Of a stretch of DNA of 64,000 bases, positions 1 through 10,000 are shown piece after piece (positions within the stretch are counted from its first letter, which is position 1; each line of letters begins with the position of its first letter). Source of the stretch: an uncultured Altererythrobacter sp. (GTDB lineage Bacteria > Pseudomonadota > Alphaproteobacteria > Sphingomonadales > Sphingomonadaceae); the NCBI GenBank assembly GCA_913055875.1, contig CAJXJY010000005.1, positions 1 through 64,000 of the forward strand, given 5' to 3'. The notes under the pieces were generated by a model, which worked only from the letters and a program-made list of their open reading frames with translations, was not told the origin of the DNA and made no database searches. Both the position numbers and the translations under genes were made by a program.

Positions 1-75
1 GCCGCTGCCGTCGGCCTTGACCCGCGGCTTGACGTTGTAGTCGATCACCCGCTTGACGGGGACGAGGATTTTCAT
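1..75 (-). CDS. etfB: Electron transfer flavoprotein subunit beta, 5' fragment
   Basis: Only the first 25 codons are in the window; the gene runs off the left edge. The predicted start, [16 protein letters not shown], is the typical EtfB N-terminus. EtfB pairs with EtfA to carry electrons from acyl-CoA and related dehydrogenases to the ubiquinone pool through ETF-QO. The ATG follows a weak purine stretch. Upstream lies a palindrome at 116-138 that could be its operator. The family call rests on this short N-terminus alone, but the match to the consensus is strong. Confidence 0.85.
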   Translation of the reverse strand, partial: MKILVPVKRVIDYNVKPRVKADGSG

Positions 76-115
76 GGAGTTTCCTTCCTCTCGAACAGAT
101 GCGGCGCCCGGCTAG

Positions 116-138
116 CTTGAGTTTACGTAAACGTCAAG
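116..138. promoter_or_regulatory. Operator-like palindrome upstream of etfB
   Basis: The core GTTTACGTAAAC (121-132) is a perfect 12-base palindrome, flanked by CTTGA on the left and GTCAAG on the right. From memory, MerR-type regulators of branched-chain amino acid and fatty acid catabolism (LiuR group) bind sites with a TTTACGTAAA-like core, and etf genes are common members of those regulons. It sits between the divergent etfB and DUF6265 genes, about 40 bp upstream of the etfB start. The regulator assignment is inference. Confidence 0.5.
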
Positions 139-262
139 TTGAGCGGGCACGACGTAATTTTTGCTTGCCTGTCGAATCGCGGTCTTGCGCTACGTCTTTG
201 TTACGTCAACCCTCCGCCCACGGGGATGCGGACGGGCGAACGTCGTTTACGGGAGAAATGCA

Positions 263-868
263 ATGCTCACACGCGCAGCCCTGTCCGCGCTTACTCTATG
301 CCTGACCGCGCTCGCCGTTCCGGGCGCTGCACAGGAAGAAGAGCGCCCGGCCCCGATCCGGCTCGCTCCGGCGGATTCGAGCCTCCCTCCAATGGAGCGG
401 CAATACGAAACTCGGCTTGCCCCGGAGGATCACGTCCCACCGCCTGCTTCGCTCGAGCAAATGGACTGGCTGGTCGGCCAATGGACCGGCACCGGAATTG
501 GCGGCGCGCCAGCGCACGAGAGTTGGCTACCGCCGGTCGGGACGACGATGGTCGGCACCTTTGTGCAGGAGGATGGCGAGAGCGGAATCCGCTTCACCGA
601 GCATCTCTACCTGATGGAAGAGGAAGGCACGCTCGTGCTGCGGCTCAAGCATTTCGACGCCGACCTCACGGGCTGGGAGGAGAAGGACGAGATGCTGACC
701 TTCCGCCTCGTCGCGATCGAGGAATGCGCGGCCTATTTCCACGCGCTGACGCTACGCTGCGCCGAGGGAGAGGACGGCGAGGCCGGCCTGCTGGCGGCGG
801 TGCGGATGAAGTCGAGCGGGGAAGAGGTGCAGGAACTGGTCTTCCGCTTCACGCGCAGCCGAAGCTGA
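263..868 (+). CDS. Exported DUF6265-family protein
   Basis: A 201-residue protein. The start at 263 is preferred over 161 because it follows a GGGA ribosome-binding sequence and begins a clear signal peptide (MLTRAALSALTLCLTALA, likely cleaved near residue 23). After a Pro-rich linker, the core starts near residue 67 with MDWLVGQW, the opening of DUF6265-type beta-rich, lipocalin-like domains. The rest is strand-rich (HLYLMEEEGTLVLRLKHF). Biochemical role unknown; probably periplasmic. It converges on sucC with a 17-bp gap. Confidence 0.7.
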   Translation: MLTRAALSALTLCLTALAVPGAAQEEERPAPIRLAPADSSLPPMERQYETRLAPEDHVPPPASLEQMDWLVGQWTGTGIGGAPAHESWLPPVGTTMVGTFVQEDGESGIRFTEHLYLMEEEGTLVLRLKHFDADLTGWEEKDEMLTFRLVAIEECAAYFHALTLRCAEGEDGEAGLLAAVRMKSSGEEVQELVFRFTRSRS

Positions 869-885
869 CTGCGCGCGGCCGCCGA

Positions 886-2085
<1,200 letters not shown>

Positions 2086-2187
2086 GAAAGGCGTGTCCGT
2101 CTCGTTCGGGATGGGAAATGCGAGGCGCGCCTAAGCATGCTTTGGCGCGCTTGAAAAGTGTCCCTTCGGCTAGCATGGCAATGCGCG

Positions 2188-2964
2188 ATGATCGACCGGC
2201 ACCGTCTCGACGAAATCCTGCGCGAAGCGGGCCGCATCGCGCACGACGTCTGGCCCGGCGCCGGGCACGCGGTCGAGAGCTGGGAAAAGGAACCGGGCAG
2301 CCCGGTCTGCGCAGCGGATCTGGCGGTCGATGCCTTCCTGCGGCGCGAGCTGGGCCTGTTGCTGCCCGCGGCGGGATGGCTGTCGGAGGAAAGCGCCGAC
2401 GCGCCCGCGCGGCTCGAACGCGGGCTGATCTGGCTGGTCGACCCGATCGACGGCACGCGCGATTTCATCCGCGGGCGCAGCGGCTGGGCGGTTTCGGTCG
2501 CCCTGATCAGCGAGGGGCGGCCGCTGATCGGGATGCTCCAGGCGCCCGCGCGCGGGGAGAGTTGGCTCGGGATTGCCGGCGAGGGTTCGTGGCGCAACGG
2601 CGAGCGTCTTGCGGCATCGCGGCGGCGCGAATTCGCGGGCGCCCGGGTTCCGGCCGATTCGCTGGCCAAGGTCGACCGGATCCTGTCTCCGGTGGAAAAG
2701 CCCAATTCGATCGCGCTGCGCGCCGCCATGGTCGCGAGCGACGAGGCCGACCTGCTCGCGACGCTGCGCTGGGGCTTCGAATGGGATATCGCCGCCGCCG
2801 CGCTGATCGCGCGCGAGGCAGGGGCTGCGGTCACCGACGCCTTCGGCAAGCCGCTCGACTACAACAAGCGCGACCCGCGCGCGTTCGGCTTGCTGGTGAG
2901 TTCGCCGCATATTCACGAGGCGGCGGTGGAGCACCTGGCGGAGCGGGCGGGGAAGCTGGCGTAA
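2188..2964 (+). CDS. Inositol monophosphatase / 3'(2'),5'-bisphosphate nucleotidase (CysQ-like)
   Basis: 258 residues from the ATG at 2188; in-frame upstream starts only add a non-conserved extension. It belongs to the Li+-sensitive, Mg2+-dependent phosphatase superfamily. The metal-binding SEES lies at about 66-69 and the signature DPIDGT at 85-90, with a C-terminal [14 protein letters not shown] block. CysQ members hydrolyse 3'-phosphoadenosine 5'-phosphate during sulfate assimilation, but substrate cannot be told from sequence alone and inositol or histidinol phosphatase activity remains possible. It diverges from sucC, and repeat element A1 begins right after the stop codon. Confidence 0.85.
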   Translation: MIDRHRLDEILREAGRIAHDVWPGAGHAVESWEKEPGSPVCAADLAVDAFLRRELGLLLPAAGWLSEESADAPARLERGLIWLVDPIDGTRDFIRGRSGWAVSVALISEGRPLIGMLQAPARGESWLGIAGEGSWRNGERLAASRRREFAGARVPADSLAKVDRILSPVEKPNSIALRAAMVASDEADLLATLRWGFEWDIAAAALIAREAGAAVTDAFGKPLDYNKRDPRAFGLLVSSPHIHEAAVEHLAERAGKLA

Positions 2965-3223
2965 GAGTCCTTGGTTTTTCGCTCGCGCCTCCGCGCGAGC
3001 GTCCTCGGTGCTGTTCCCTCCGCTTCGCTGCGGGGCACCTGCGGCTCGCGCGCGTGCGCTCGCGGTCGGCTGGTCGCCGACCGAATCATTCCAGGTCTCT
3101 CGGTTGCGACCCGGTTCCTGGTCGCGGCAGCCATAGGCCCAAAGGGCCGCCCGCAGCGACCGAAGGGAGCGAGGAAAGCCGAGTGAGCGGACGCGAACGC
3201 CGGCGCCTGAGGCGCAACAAAAA
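2965..3223. repeat. Interspersed repeat family A, copy 1
   Basis: About 260 bp that recurs at 5800-6064 (same orientation) and 16512-16806 (inverted). Shared blocks in order: AGAGTCCTTG, a variable inverted pair around CGCGCCTCCGCG, CCCTCCGCTTCGCTGCGGGG, GGTCGGCTGGTCGCCGACC, GGTTCCTGGTCGCGGCAGCC, GCAGCGACCGAAGGGAGCG and a terminal GGCGCCTGAGGC. It fills the gap between two convergent genes. Open frames through it have no family resemblance and I regard it as non-coding. Confidence 0.85.
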
Positions 3224-3250
3224 AGAGACCGACCCGAAGGGCCGGCCTCT
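3219..3250 (-). terminator. Intrinsic terminator of the OmpA lipoprotein gene
   Basis: On the minus strand a 12-bp stem (two G-U pairs; arms 3239-3250 and 3224-3235) with a 3-base loop is followed by six T residues (complement of 3219-3224). It sits about 30 bp after the stop codon of the gene at 3280-3975 and overlaps the end of repeat A1. Confidence 0.8.
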
Positions 3251-3279
3251 CTCTCCGCTCGCTGGGAGCTGGTGGGTCC

Positions 3280-3975
3280 TTACTGGCCCTGCGCGTTGGC
3301 CACGTCGTCCTGGCTGATCGGGATGATCTTGATTTCGACCCGCCGGTTGAGCGGCTCGTTGACGTTGTCGCCGGTCTTGACGCGCAGATATTCGTAGCGT
3401 TCGCCGAAGCCCTGCGTGGCAAGGCGGCTGCGCGAAACGCCCTGCGCCGCCAGATAGTCCGCCACCGCCTGCGCGCGCTGTTCGGACAGGCGCTGGTTGA
3501 GATCGGTCGAGCCCGTCGTGTCGGTGAAACCGTAGACGTCGACGAGGCTGTTGGGATATTTCTTCAGGCTCTCGGCAACGGCGTTGAGCGAGCTGTAGAA
3601 GCCCGGGTTGATCGACGCCGAACCGCTGGCGAAGGTGACCCCGTCGGGCAGGCGGACGAGGATCGCATCCTGGTCGCCGATTTCCTCGACGTCGACACCG
3701 GTGCCTTCGAGCTCCTCGTCGAGTTCGCGGATCTGGTCGTCGAACTGCTTGCCGATCACGGCACCGGCGGCGCCGCCGATGCCCGCGCCGATAATGCGCG
3801 CAGTCGAACCGCCGACCGCATCGCCGAGCAGGTAGCCGAGCGTGCCGCCGAGCACCGCGCCGGCGGCGGTGCGCGAGACCTTGCGCTCGCCGGTATTGGG
3901 GTCGGTCACGCAGGCCGAAACGCCGACCAGCGACAGCGCGGCTACGCCCGAAAGGAGAATTCGTGAAGTTTTCAT
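3280..3975 (-). CDS. OmpA-family outer membrane lipoprotein with glycine zipper
   Basis: 231 residues from the ATG at 3975. A lipoprotein signal peptide ends in VSAC (Cys22), so the mature protein should be lipid-anchored. Residues about 38-75 are a Gly/Ala-rich glycine-zipper segment. The C-terminal half (about 115-225) is an OmpA_C peptidoglycan-binding domain with VDVYGFTDTTGS, LSEQRAQAVADYL and NRRVEIKI. The layout matches YiaD/YfiB-type proteins linking the outer membrane to peptidoglycan. It has its own terminator and seems monocistronic. In-frame codons upstream of 3975 lack signal-peptide features and were not used. Confidence 0.9.
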   Translation of the reverse strand: MKTSRILLSGVAALSLVGVSACVTDPNTGERKVSRTAAGAVLGGTLGYLLGDAVGGSTARIIGAGIGGAAGAVIGKQFDDQIRELDEELEGTGVDVEEIGDQDAILVRLPDGVTFASGSASINPGFYSSLNAVAESLKKYPNSLVDVYGFTDTTGSTDLNQRLSEQRAQAVADYLAAQGVSRSRLATQGFGERYEYLRVKTGDNVNEPLNRRVEIKIIPISQDDVANAQGQ

Positions 3976-4145
3976 GGGGACAGTCCCTCTCTCATGCTGT
4001 GGTTGCTTGGCCCGCACCGGGCGAGACGCGCCCACCTGCGTCTTGACCTTTTCAACACCGCAACGGCCTGCGCGTTCCCGCGCGTGCTCGGGCCGGCGCG
4101 TGTGCACGGGCTGGCGCGGGCGCGCAATTGTGCTAGCGACGCGGT

Positions 4146-5447
4146 GTGACACCCTTTCCCTGGACCGACCTGTTGATCATCGGCGGGCTGATCGTGCTCA
4201 ACGGCGTCTTCGCGATGTCGGAACTGGCGATCGTTTCCGCCCGCACCGCCCGGCTGCGCGCGGCCGAATCGCGGGGCAGCGGCTCGGCCCGCGTGGCGAT
4301 TGCGCTGGCGGCCGATCCGGGCAAGTTTCTTTCCACGGTACAGATAGGCATCACGCTGATCGGCATCGTCGCGGGCGCCTATTCGGGCTCGAGCCTGGGC
4401 GGACCGATCGGCGAGCGTCTCGCGCTGCTCGGCGTGCCCGCGGAATGGGCCGGGGAGGCCGGTTTCGTCGCCGCGATCATATTGACGACCTATCTCAGTC
4501 TGGTGGTCGGCGAGCTGGTGCCGAAACAGCTCGCGCTGCGCGCCGCGGTGCCGATCTCGCTGGTGATGGCACGACCGATGGCCGCGCTGGCGAAGGTCGC
4601 CGCGCCGCTGGTATGGGTGCTCGACACCTCCTCCGGCCTGCTGATCCGCCTGCTCGGCGTGCGCCCCGCGGGGCAATCGAGCGTCACGGCGGAGGAACTG
4701 CACATGATCTTCGCCGATGCGACGCGCTCCGGGGTGATCGAGGCCGACCAGCACCAGATCCTCGCCGGCGTGGTGCGGCTTGCCGAGCGCCCGGTGCGCG
4801 AATTGATGACCCCGCGCACCGATCTCGACTGGGTCGATGTCGATGCCGACGAGGCGACGATCCGCGCGCGGATCGAGGACAGCCCGCATTCGCTCCTGCC
4901 CGTCGCCGAAGGATCGCCCGACAGGATCCTCGGTGTGGTCAAGGTGCGCGAGGTGCTGGCGGAATGGGTCGCGGGCCGGCCGGTGCAGCTGCGCGAGCTG
5001 ATGCGCAAGGCCGAGGTGGTGCCCGATCAGCTCGACGCGATGGATGCGCTGCGGGTCTTGCAGAATTCGGACATCGCGATGGCGATGGTGCACGACGAAT
5101 ACGGCCATCTCGACGGTATCGTCACGCCCGTGGACCTGCTGACCGCGATCGTCGGCAATTTCGCCAGCGACCAGGATCCGGGCGACGCGCCCGAAGTGAT
5201 CGAGCGCAAGGATGGATCGCTGCTGGTATCGGGCGCGATGAGCGCCGATGCGCTCGCCGACCGGCTCGATATCGAATACGGCGAAGACCGCGAATTCGCG
5301 ACCGTGGCGGGCTATGTGCTGTCGGTGCTCAAGAACCTGCCCGCGGAAGGCGAGAGCTTCATCGACCAGGGCTGGCGGTTCGAGGTGATCGACATGGACG
5401 GGCGGAAGATCGACAAGCTGCTCGTTTCGGAGAACCGCGAAACTTGA
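4146..5447 (+). CDS. CNNM/CBS-domain membrane protein (CorC/HlyC/TlyC family)
   Basis: 433 residues from a GTG start. An N-terminal CNNM transmembrane domain (about 1-190: LLIIGGLIVLNGVFAMSELA, then VGELVPKQLAL) is followed by a CBS pair (about 205-325, beginning PVRELMTPRTDLDW) and a C-terminal CorC_HlyC ligand-like domain (about 340-425). Such proteins are implicated in divalent cation (Mg2+/Co2+) transport or homeostasis; hemolysin is a legacy name. It is divergent from the OmpA lipoprotein and appears to stand alone. Confidence 0.92.
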   Translation: MTPFPWTDLLIIGGLIVLNGVFAMSELAIVSARTARLRAAESRGSGSARVAIALAADPGKFLSTVQIGITLIGIVAGAYSGSSLGGPIGERLALLGVPAEWAGEAGFVAAIILTTYLSLVVGELVPKQLALRAAVPISLVMARPMAALAKVAAPLVWVLDTSSGLLIRLLGVRPAGQSSVTAEELHMIFADATRSGVIEADQHQILAGVVRLAERPVRELMTPRTDLDWVDVDADEATIRARIEDSPHSLLPVAEGSPDRILGVVKVREVLAEWVAGRPVQLRELMRKAEVVPDQLDAMDALRVLQNSDIAMAMVHDEYGHLDGIVTPVDLLTAIVGNFASDQDPGDAPEVIERKDGSLLVSGAMSADALADRLDIEYGEDREFATVAGYVLSVLKNLPAEGESFIDQGWRFEVIDMDGRKIDKLLVSENRET

Positions 5448-5799
5448 TCCCGGTACCGATTCGGTTGACGGATGGTTGACGAAGGCGACACCGTGTCAAC
5501 TTCGTTGACAGCTATCAAACCATTGAAACAAAACGGATAAATTAGGAAATTGCGATCTTGCCGTTGCAGGGGAGGGCCCCCGTCCATCCCGCAGGAGAGG
5601 GGATATCGGTACGCGCCCGATGCCGATGGGGGCGGGGTTGGCGTGGGAAACGGCGGTTGCCATGCGCTAAGACTGGCACATCGCCGCGCTTGTAGGACAG
5701 CGAAAAATGCGTTTCGACCGGCTGTCGGACGCGAGGTCGATAAATTGCTGGTGAGGGAGGAGAAGGGCGCGGGCCGAGGGCGCTGTGCGGGTGGAGAGG
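5448..5799. other. Intergenic stretch with no recognisable gene
   Basis: This leads from the CorC-type gene into repeat A2. The first 100 bases are comparatively AT-rich with several GTTGAC-like words; the rest has GC-rich runs. No ORF with family features, RNA fold or strong terminator was recognised. Confidence 0.5.
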
Positions 5800-6064
5800 T
5801 CTTGAGTTTCTTGTGTTTCGCACCCGCCTCCGCGGGTGCGTCCTCGGCGCTATTCCCTCCGCTTCGCTGCGGGGCGCCTGCGGGCGGGCGGTCGCCCTTG
5901 CGGTCGGCTGGTCGCCGACCGGACCATTCCAGGCCTTTTGGCCCCGTCCCGGTTCCTGGTCGCGGCAGCCATAGGCCCAAGGGGCCGCCCGCAGCGACCG
6001 AAGGGAGCGAGGATAGCCTAAGGGCCCGGACGGGCCCGCCGGCGCCTGAGGCTAAACAAACAAA
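5800..6064. repeat. Interspersed repeat family A, copy 2
   Basis: It shares the same ordered blocks as 2965-3223 (CTCCGCTTCGCTGCGGGGCG, GGTCGGCTGGTCGCCGACCG, GCAGCCATAGGCCCAAGGGG) and ends in GGCGCCTGAGGC just before the terminator of the DUF3035 gene. The short inverted pair near its start differs in sequence from copy 1 but keeps base pairing (CGCACCCGC with GCGGGTGCG). It lies between convergent genes. Confidence 0.85.
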
Positions 6065-6065
6065 A

Positions 6066-6088
6066 CGGTTATCCCGCAGGGATAACCG
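6066..6088 (-). terminator. Terminator overlapping the DUF3035 stop codon
   Basis: On the minus strand a perfect 10-bp stem CGGTTATCCC/GGGATAACCG with a 3-base loop is followed by TTTTG and TTTG. The stop codon of the gene (6069-6071) lies inside the descending arm, so the last codons also encode the hairpin. It would end the long gpmA-to-DUF3035 transcript. Confidence 0.8.
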
Positions 6089-6485
6089 CTTGCGCGAACT
6101 GTCCGTCGCCCTCGGGTGCGGCGATGATATCGCGCGTCACGCTGCCCTTGGCGACGGTGTTGGTGGCCGGATCGCCGACCTTGGTGCGGATGCCGGGTTC
6201 GGCACTGCCGGCGCGGTCGAGCGCGCTGGTTTCCACCTCGCTGCGCGGGGCGGGGCCGCCGAACAGCGCTTCGAGCGCCTGCTCGGCCGCGGTGCCTTCG
6301 GCCGGACGCGGGGCGCCGGGAGCGGGCGGTTCGAGACTGAAATCGGGCGGGACGACCAGCGGCGCCTGCCGCTGGACCGCGAATTCGTCGGGCCGCTCGC
6401 GGCCGAGCAGGCCGCCGCCGCTGCCGCAGGCGGCCAGCATGGCGCTCGCGCCGGTCACAATGACGAGGGTGGAAATTCTACGCAT
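6069..6485 (-). CDS. DUF3035-family small lipoprotein
   Basis: 138 residues from the ATG at 6485. The signal peptide ends in LAAC, a good lipobox, so it should be a lipoprotein. The body is Pro- and acid-rich with PLVVPPDFSLEPPAPGAPRP, typical of the DUF3035 proteins found next to lspA in alphaproteobacteria. Function not established from sequence. It follows lspA by 1 bp and is the last gene of the operon. Confidence 0.75.
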   Translation of the reverse strand: MRRISTLVIVTGASAMLAACGSGGGLLGRERPDEFAVQRQAPLVVPPDFSLEPPAPGAPRPAEGTAAEQALEALFGGPAPRSEVETSALDRAGSAEPGIRTKVGDPATNTVAKGSVTRDIIAAPEGDGQFAQAVIPAG

Positions 6486-6486
6486 G

Positions 6487-7017
6487 TCAACTCTCCGCGG
6501 CCTCTGCGGCCGGCTCTGTGGTCTGCTTATCCCCCTTGTCGCGCAGGAGGAAGGATCGGGCAAGGATTATCACCACGCCGATGGTGATCGCGGCGTCGGC
6601 GACGTTGAAGATCAGGAACGGCTTGAAGTCGCCGATATGGAAGTCGGCGAAATCGACCACGTAACCGAGCTGGTAGCGGTCCTTGATATTGCCGAGCGCA
6701 CCGCCGAGGATCAGCGCGAGGCCCGAAATCTCGCCGAGCAGCTTCTCGCGCAGCATCCATACTGTGACGACCACCGCGATCGTCCCCGTCAACGCGATCA
6801 GGAGCCAGCGCATTTCCATCGATTTCGCCTGGAACATGCCGAGCGAGATGCCGTAATTGTGGACCAGCGTGAAATCGAAGAAGGGCAGCAGATCGTAGGT
6901 CTCGTAGAGCTGCAGGTCGAGCGTATCGACGACGTAGCTCTTGAGCCACTGATCGGCCGCGAAGATCGCGAAAGCGATCGCGAGGCCGATGAATCGGTTG
7001 CGCCAGATCGCACTCAT
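6487..7017 (-). CDS. lspA: Lipoprotein signal peptidase (signal peptidase II)
   Basis: 176 residues. This inner-membrane aspartyl protease cleaves prolipoprotein signal peptides before the lipidated Cys. It has four predicted membrane segments. The catalytic aspartates are Asp122 in GNIKDRYQLGYVVDF and Asp141 in FNVADAAI. Its ATG overlaps the ileS stop by 4 bp (ATGA), giving the conserved ileS-lspA order. It ends 1 bp before the DUF3035 lipoprotein start, so a signal peptidase and one of its likely substrates are co-transcribed. Confidence 0.95.
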   Translation of the reverse strand: MSAIWRNRFIGLAIAFAIFAADQWLKSYVVDTLDLQLYETYDLLPFFDFTLVHNYGISLGMFQAKSMEMRWLLIALTGTIAVVVTVWMLREKLLGEISGLALILGGALGNIKDRYQLGYVVDFADFHIGDFKPFLIFNVADAAITIGVVIILARSFLLRDKGDKQTTEPAAEAAES

Positions 7018-10000
7018 GCCGCCGCATCCAGATCGGCGACCACGCCCTCGCACCGTCCGCACAGCGCGCCGTTTTCGGCGACGTCGGGCAGCAGGCGCCA
7101 GCAGCGGCCGCATTTGTGGTCGGCGGTGCGGGAAACGGTCACGCCGTCGCCCTGCCCGCGCGTCACTGACGCGGTGATGAACAGTTCGGCGAGATCGGCG
7201 TCGCCGAAGCCTTCTGGTACTGCATCGTCGGGCACTGCAACCTCGGCTTCGAGGCCCGAGCGTATGGCTTTCTCGCGCCGCAGCGGTTCGATCGCCTCCA
7301 TCACGTCCTCGCGCAGTTCGCGCAGGGCCGCGAAGCGCTCCGCCAGCGCATCGTCGCGCCAGTCCTGCGGCAATTCGTGCAGTTCCTGCAGGTGGACGCT
7401 GCCCCGATCCGGGAAGCGCGCCGTCCACACCTCCTCGCTCGTGAACACCAGCACCGGCGCGGCGTAGCGGACCAGCGCCTGGAACAGGATGTCGAGCGTG
7501 GTACGATAGGCGCGGCGCTGGAGCCCTGCCGGATAGTCGCAATAGAGCCGGTCTTTGCGGACATCGAAGAAAAACGCCGACAGGTCCTCGTTGGCGAATT
7601 CAACCAGCGCGCGGGTGTATTCGTTGAAATCGTAAGCCTCGATCGCGGCGCGCAGCTTGGCGTCGAGCCGCACCAGCCGGTCGAGGATGTAGCGTTCGAG
7701 CTCGGGCATGTCCGAGGTCTCGACGCCTTCCTTCTCCCAATCGAACCCGTCGAGCGCCCCGAGGAGGTAGCGGAAGGTGTTGCGCAGCCGCCGGTACTGG
7801 TCTCCGACGCCCTTGAGGATCTCGTCGCCGATGCGGTGATCCTCGGTGAAATCGACCGACAGCGCCCACAGCCGGATGATATCGGCGCCGTACTGCTCCA
7901 TCACCTTCAACGGATCGATCGAATTGCCGAGCGATTTCGACATCTTGCGCCCGTCGCTTGCCATGGTGAAGCCGTGCGTCAGCACAGCCTCGTAGGGCGC
8001 CCGCCCGCGCGTGGCGCAGCTTTCGAGCAGCGAGGACTGGAACCAGCCGCGATGCTGGTCGGAGCCTTCGAGATAGAGGTCGGCGGGCCAGCGCTGTTCG
8101 GGCCAGCGGTCCGATTCGAGCACGAAGGCGTGGGTGCAGCCCGAATCGAACCACACGTCGAGGATGTCGGTGACCATCTCGTAGTCGTCGGGATCGTGTT
8201 CGGTACCAAGGAATTCGGGTTTGCGCGCCTCGTCCCATGCATCGACGCCCTGTTCGCGCACCGCGGCGACGACGCGCGCGTTGACCTCGGGATCCTGCAG
8301 GTAGGAGCCGTCGGGGCGCACGAACAGGGTGATCGGCACGCCCCAGGCGCGCTGGCGGCTGAGCACCCAGTCGGGCCGCCCCTCGACCATCGAGCCGATC
8401 CGGTTGCGGCCCTTGGGCGGGTGGAATGCGACGCGGGCGATTTCGGCGAGGGCGCGCGACCTCAGCGTATCCTCACCCCGTTCGCCCTGAGCCTGTCGAA
8501 GGGCTGCACTTTCTTCTGCGCTGCCGTCCGAAGAAAAGGGCAGGGCTTCGACAGGCTCAGCCCGAACGGATTTGGGGTTGTCGCCCAAGTCCCTGTCCAT
8601 CGGCACGAACCATTGCGGGGTGCAGCGATAGATGACCTTGGCCTTCGAGCGCCACGAATGCGGGTAGGAATGCTCGTAGTCGCGGCTCGCGGCGAGCAGC
8701 GCCCCCGCTTCGCGCAAATCCGAGCAGATCGGCCCGTCCGGGGCGTTGAAATTGGCGTTGATCACCGCGCGGCGGCGGTCGTCGTCCCCGCCGAGCCACG
8801 GCCAGTCGTCGCGATAGCGCCCGTCGTCCATCACCGCGAAGGCCGGCTCGAGCCCGGCCGACTTGCACAGCTCGAAATCGTCCTCGCCGTGGTCGGGCGA
8901 CATATGGACGAGCCCGGTGCCGCTGTCGGTAGTGACGAACTCGCCCGCGAGGAAGGGGCGGGGTTTGGCGTAGAACCCGCCGAGATGGTGCATCGGGTGC
9001 CGCGCGACGGTGCCGGCGAGGTCGGAGCCATTTAGCGTTTGTTCGGACGGGACAAATCCATCATCCAACGCGATGGCTCCATATCCGAGCAGCAACGTGT
9101 CCGGCGGAAGATCGAGGTCGGTAAGATCTACACTATCGAGCGCCGCCTGGAGGCGATCTTCGAAAAACTGCTGGAGTTCTGCGGCAACGATAAAGCGCTT
9201 GCCGCGCTGGTCCAGCCCTACCGCTCGCAGCCTTTCGACGACTACTTCAAGTCTGTTTTGCGGAATTTCGTCCAGATTAGGCAACACAAGCGTGAAGTGG
9301 CGGTATTCTATTCCTTCCCCATACGCGATCGCCTGATTGACCGGGATCGTCCACGGTGTCGTCGTCCACGCCACCGCGTGCGCGCCGACCAGTTCCGGAA
9401 TCGGACTCTCGACAATCTCGAACGCCACGTCGATCTGGGTCGAGACGATATCCTCGTATTCGACCTCCGCCTCGGCCAGTGCCGTCTCTTCCACCGGGCT
9501 CCACATCACCGGCTTGGCGCCGCGGTAGAGATTGCCCGCTTCGACGAATTTCATCAGCTCGGCGACGATGGTTGCCTCGGCGCGCGGATCCATCGTCAAG
9601 TAGGGATGGTCGAAATCGGCCATCAGCCCGAGCCGCTGGAGCTGGCCGCGCTGGGTGTCGACCCAGTGCTGCGCATAGGCGCGGCATTCGGCGCGGAATT
9701 CGGCCGGGGGGACGGCGTTCTTGTCGCGCTTCTTCTTGCGGTACTGCTCCTCGACCTTCCATTCGATCGGCAGGCCGTGGCAGTCCCAGCCGGGCACGAA
9801 GGGGGCGTTCTTGCCGAGCAGGGTCTGGCTGCGCACCACCATGTCCTTGAGGATGCGGTTGAGCGAATGGCCGATATGCATGTCGCCGTTCGCGTAAGGC
9901 GGACCGTCGTGGAGGATGAACTTTTCGCGCCCCGTGCGCGCCTCGCGCAGCTGTTGGTAGAGCCCCTCTTCCTGCCAGCGCGCGAGAATGCCCGGCTCCT

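Noticed and set aside
5550-6587. ORF spanning repeat A2 and the DUF3035 gene
   Set aside because: It is mostly repeat sequence followed by the antisense of a lipoprotein gene; the related frames in A1 and A3 are not conserved as a protein.
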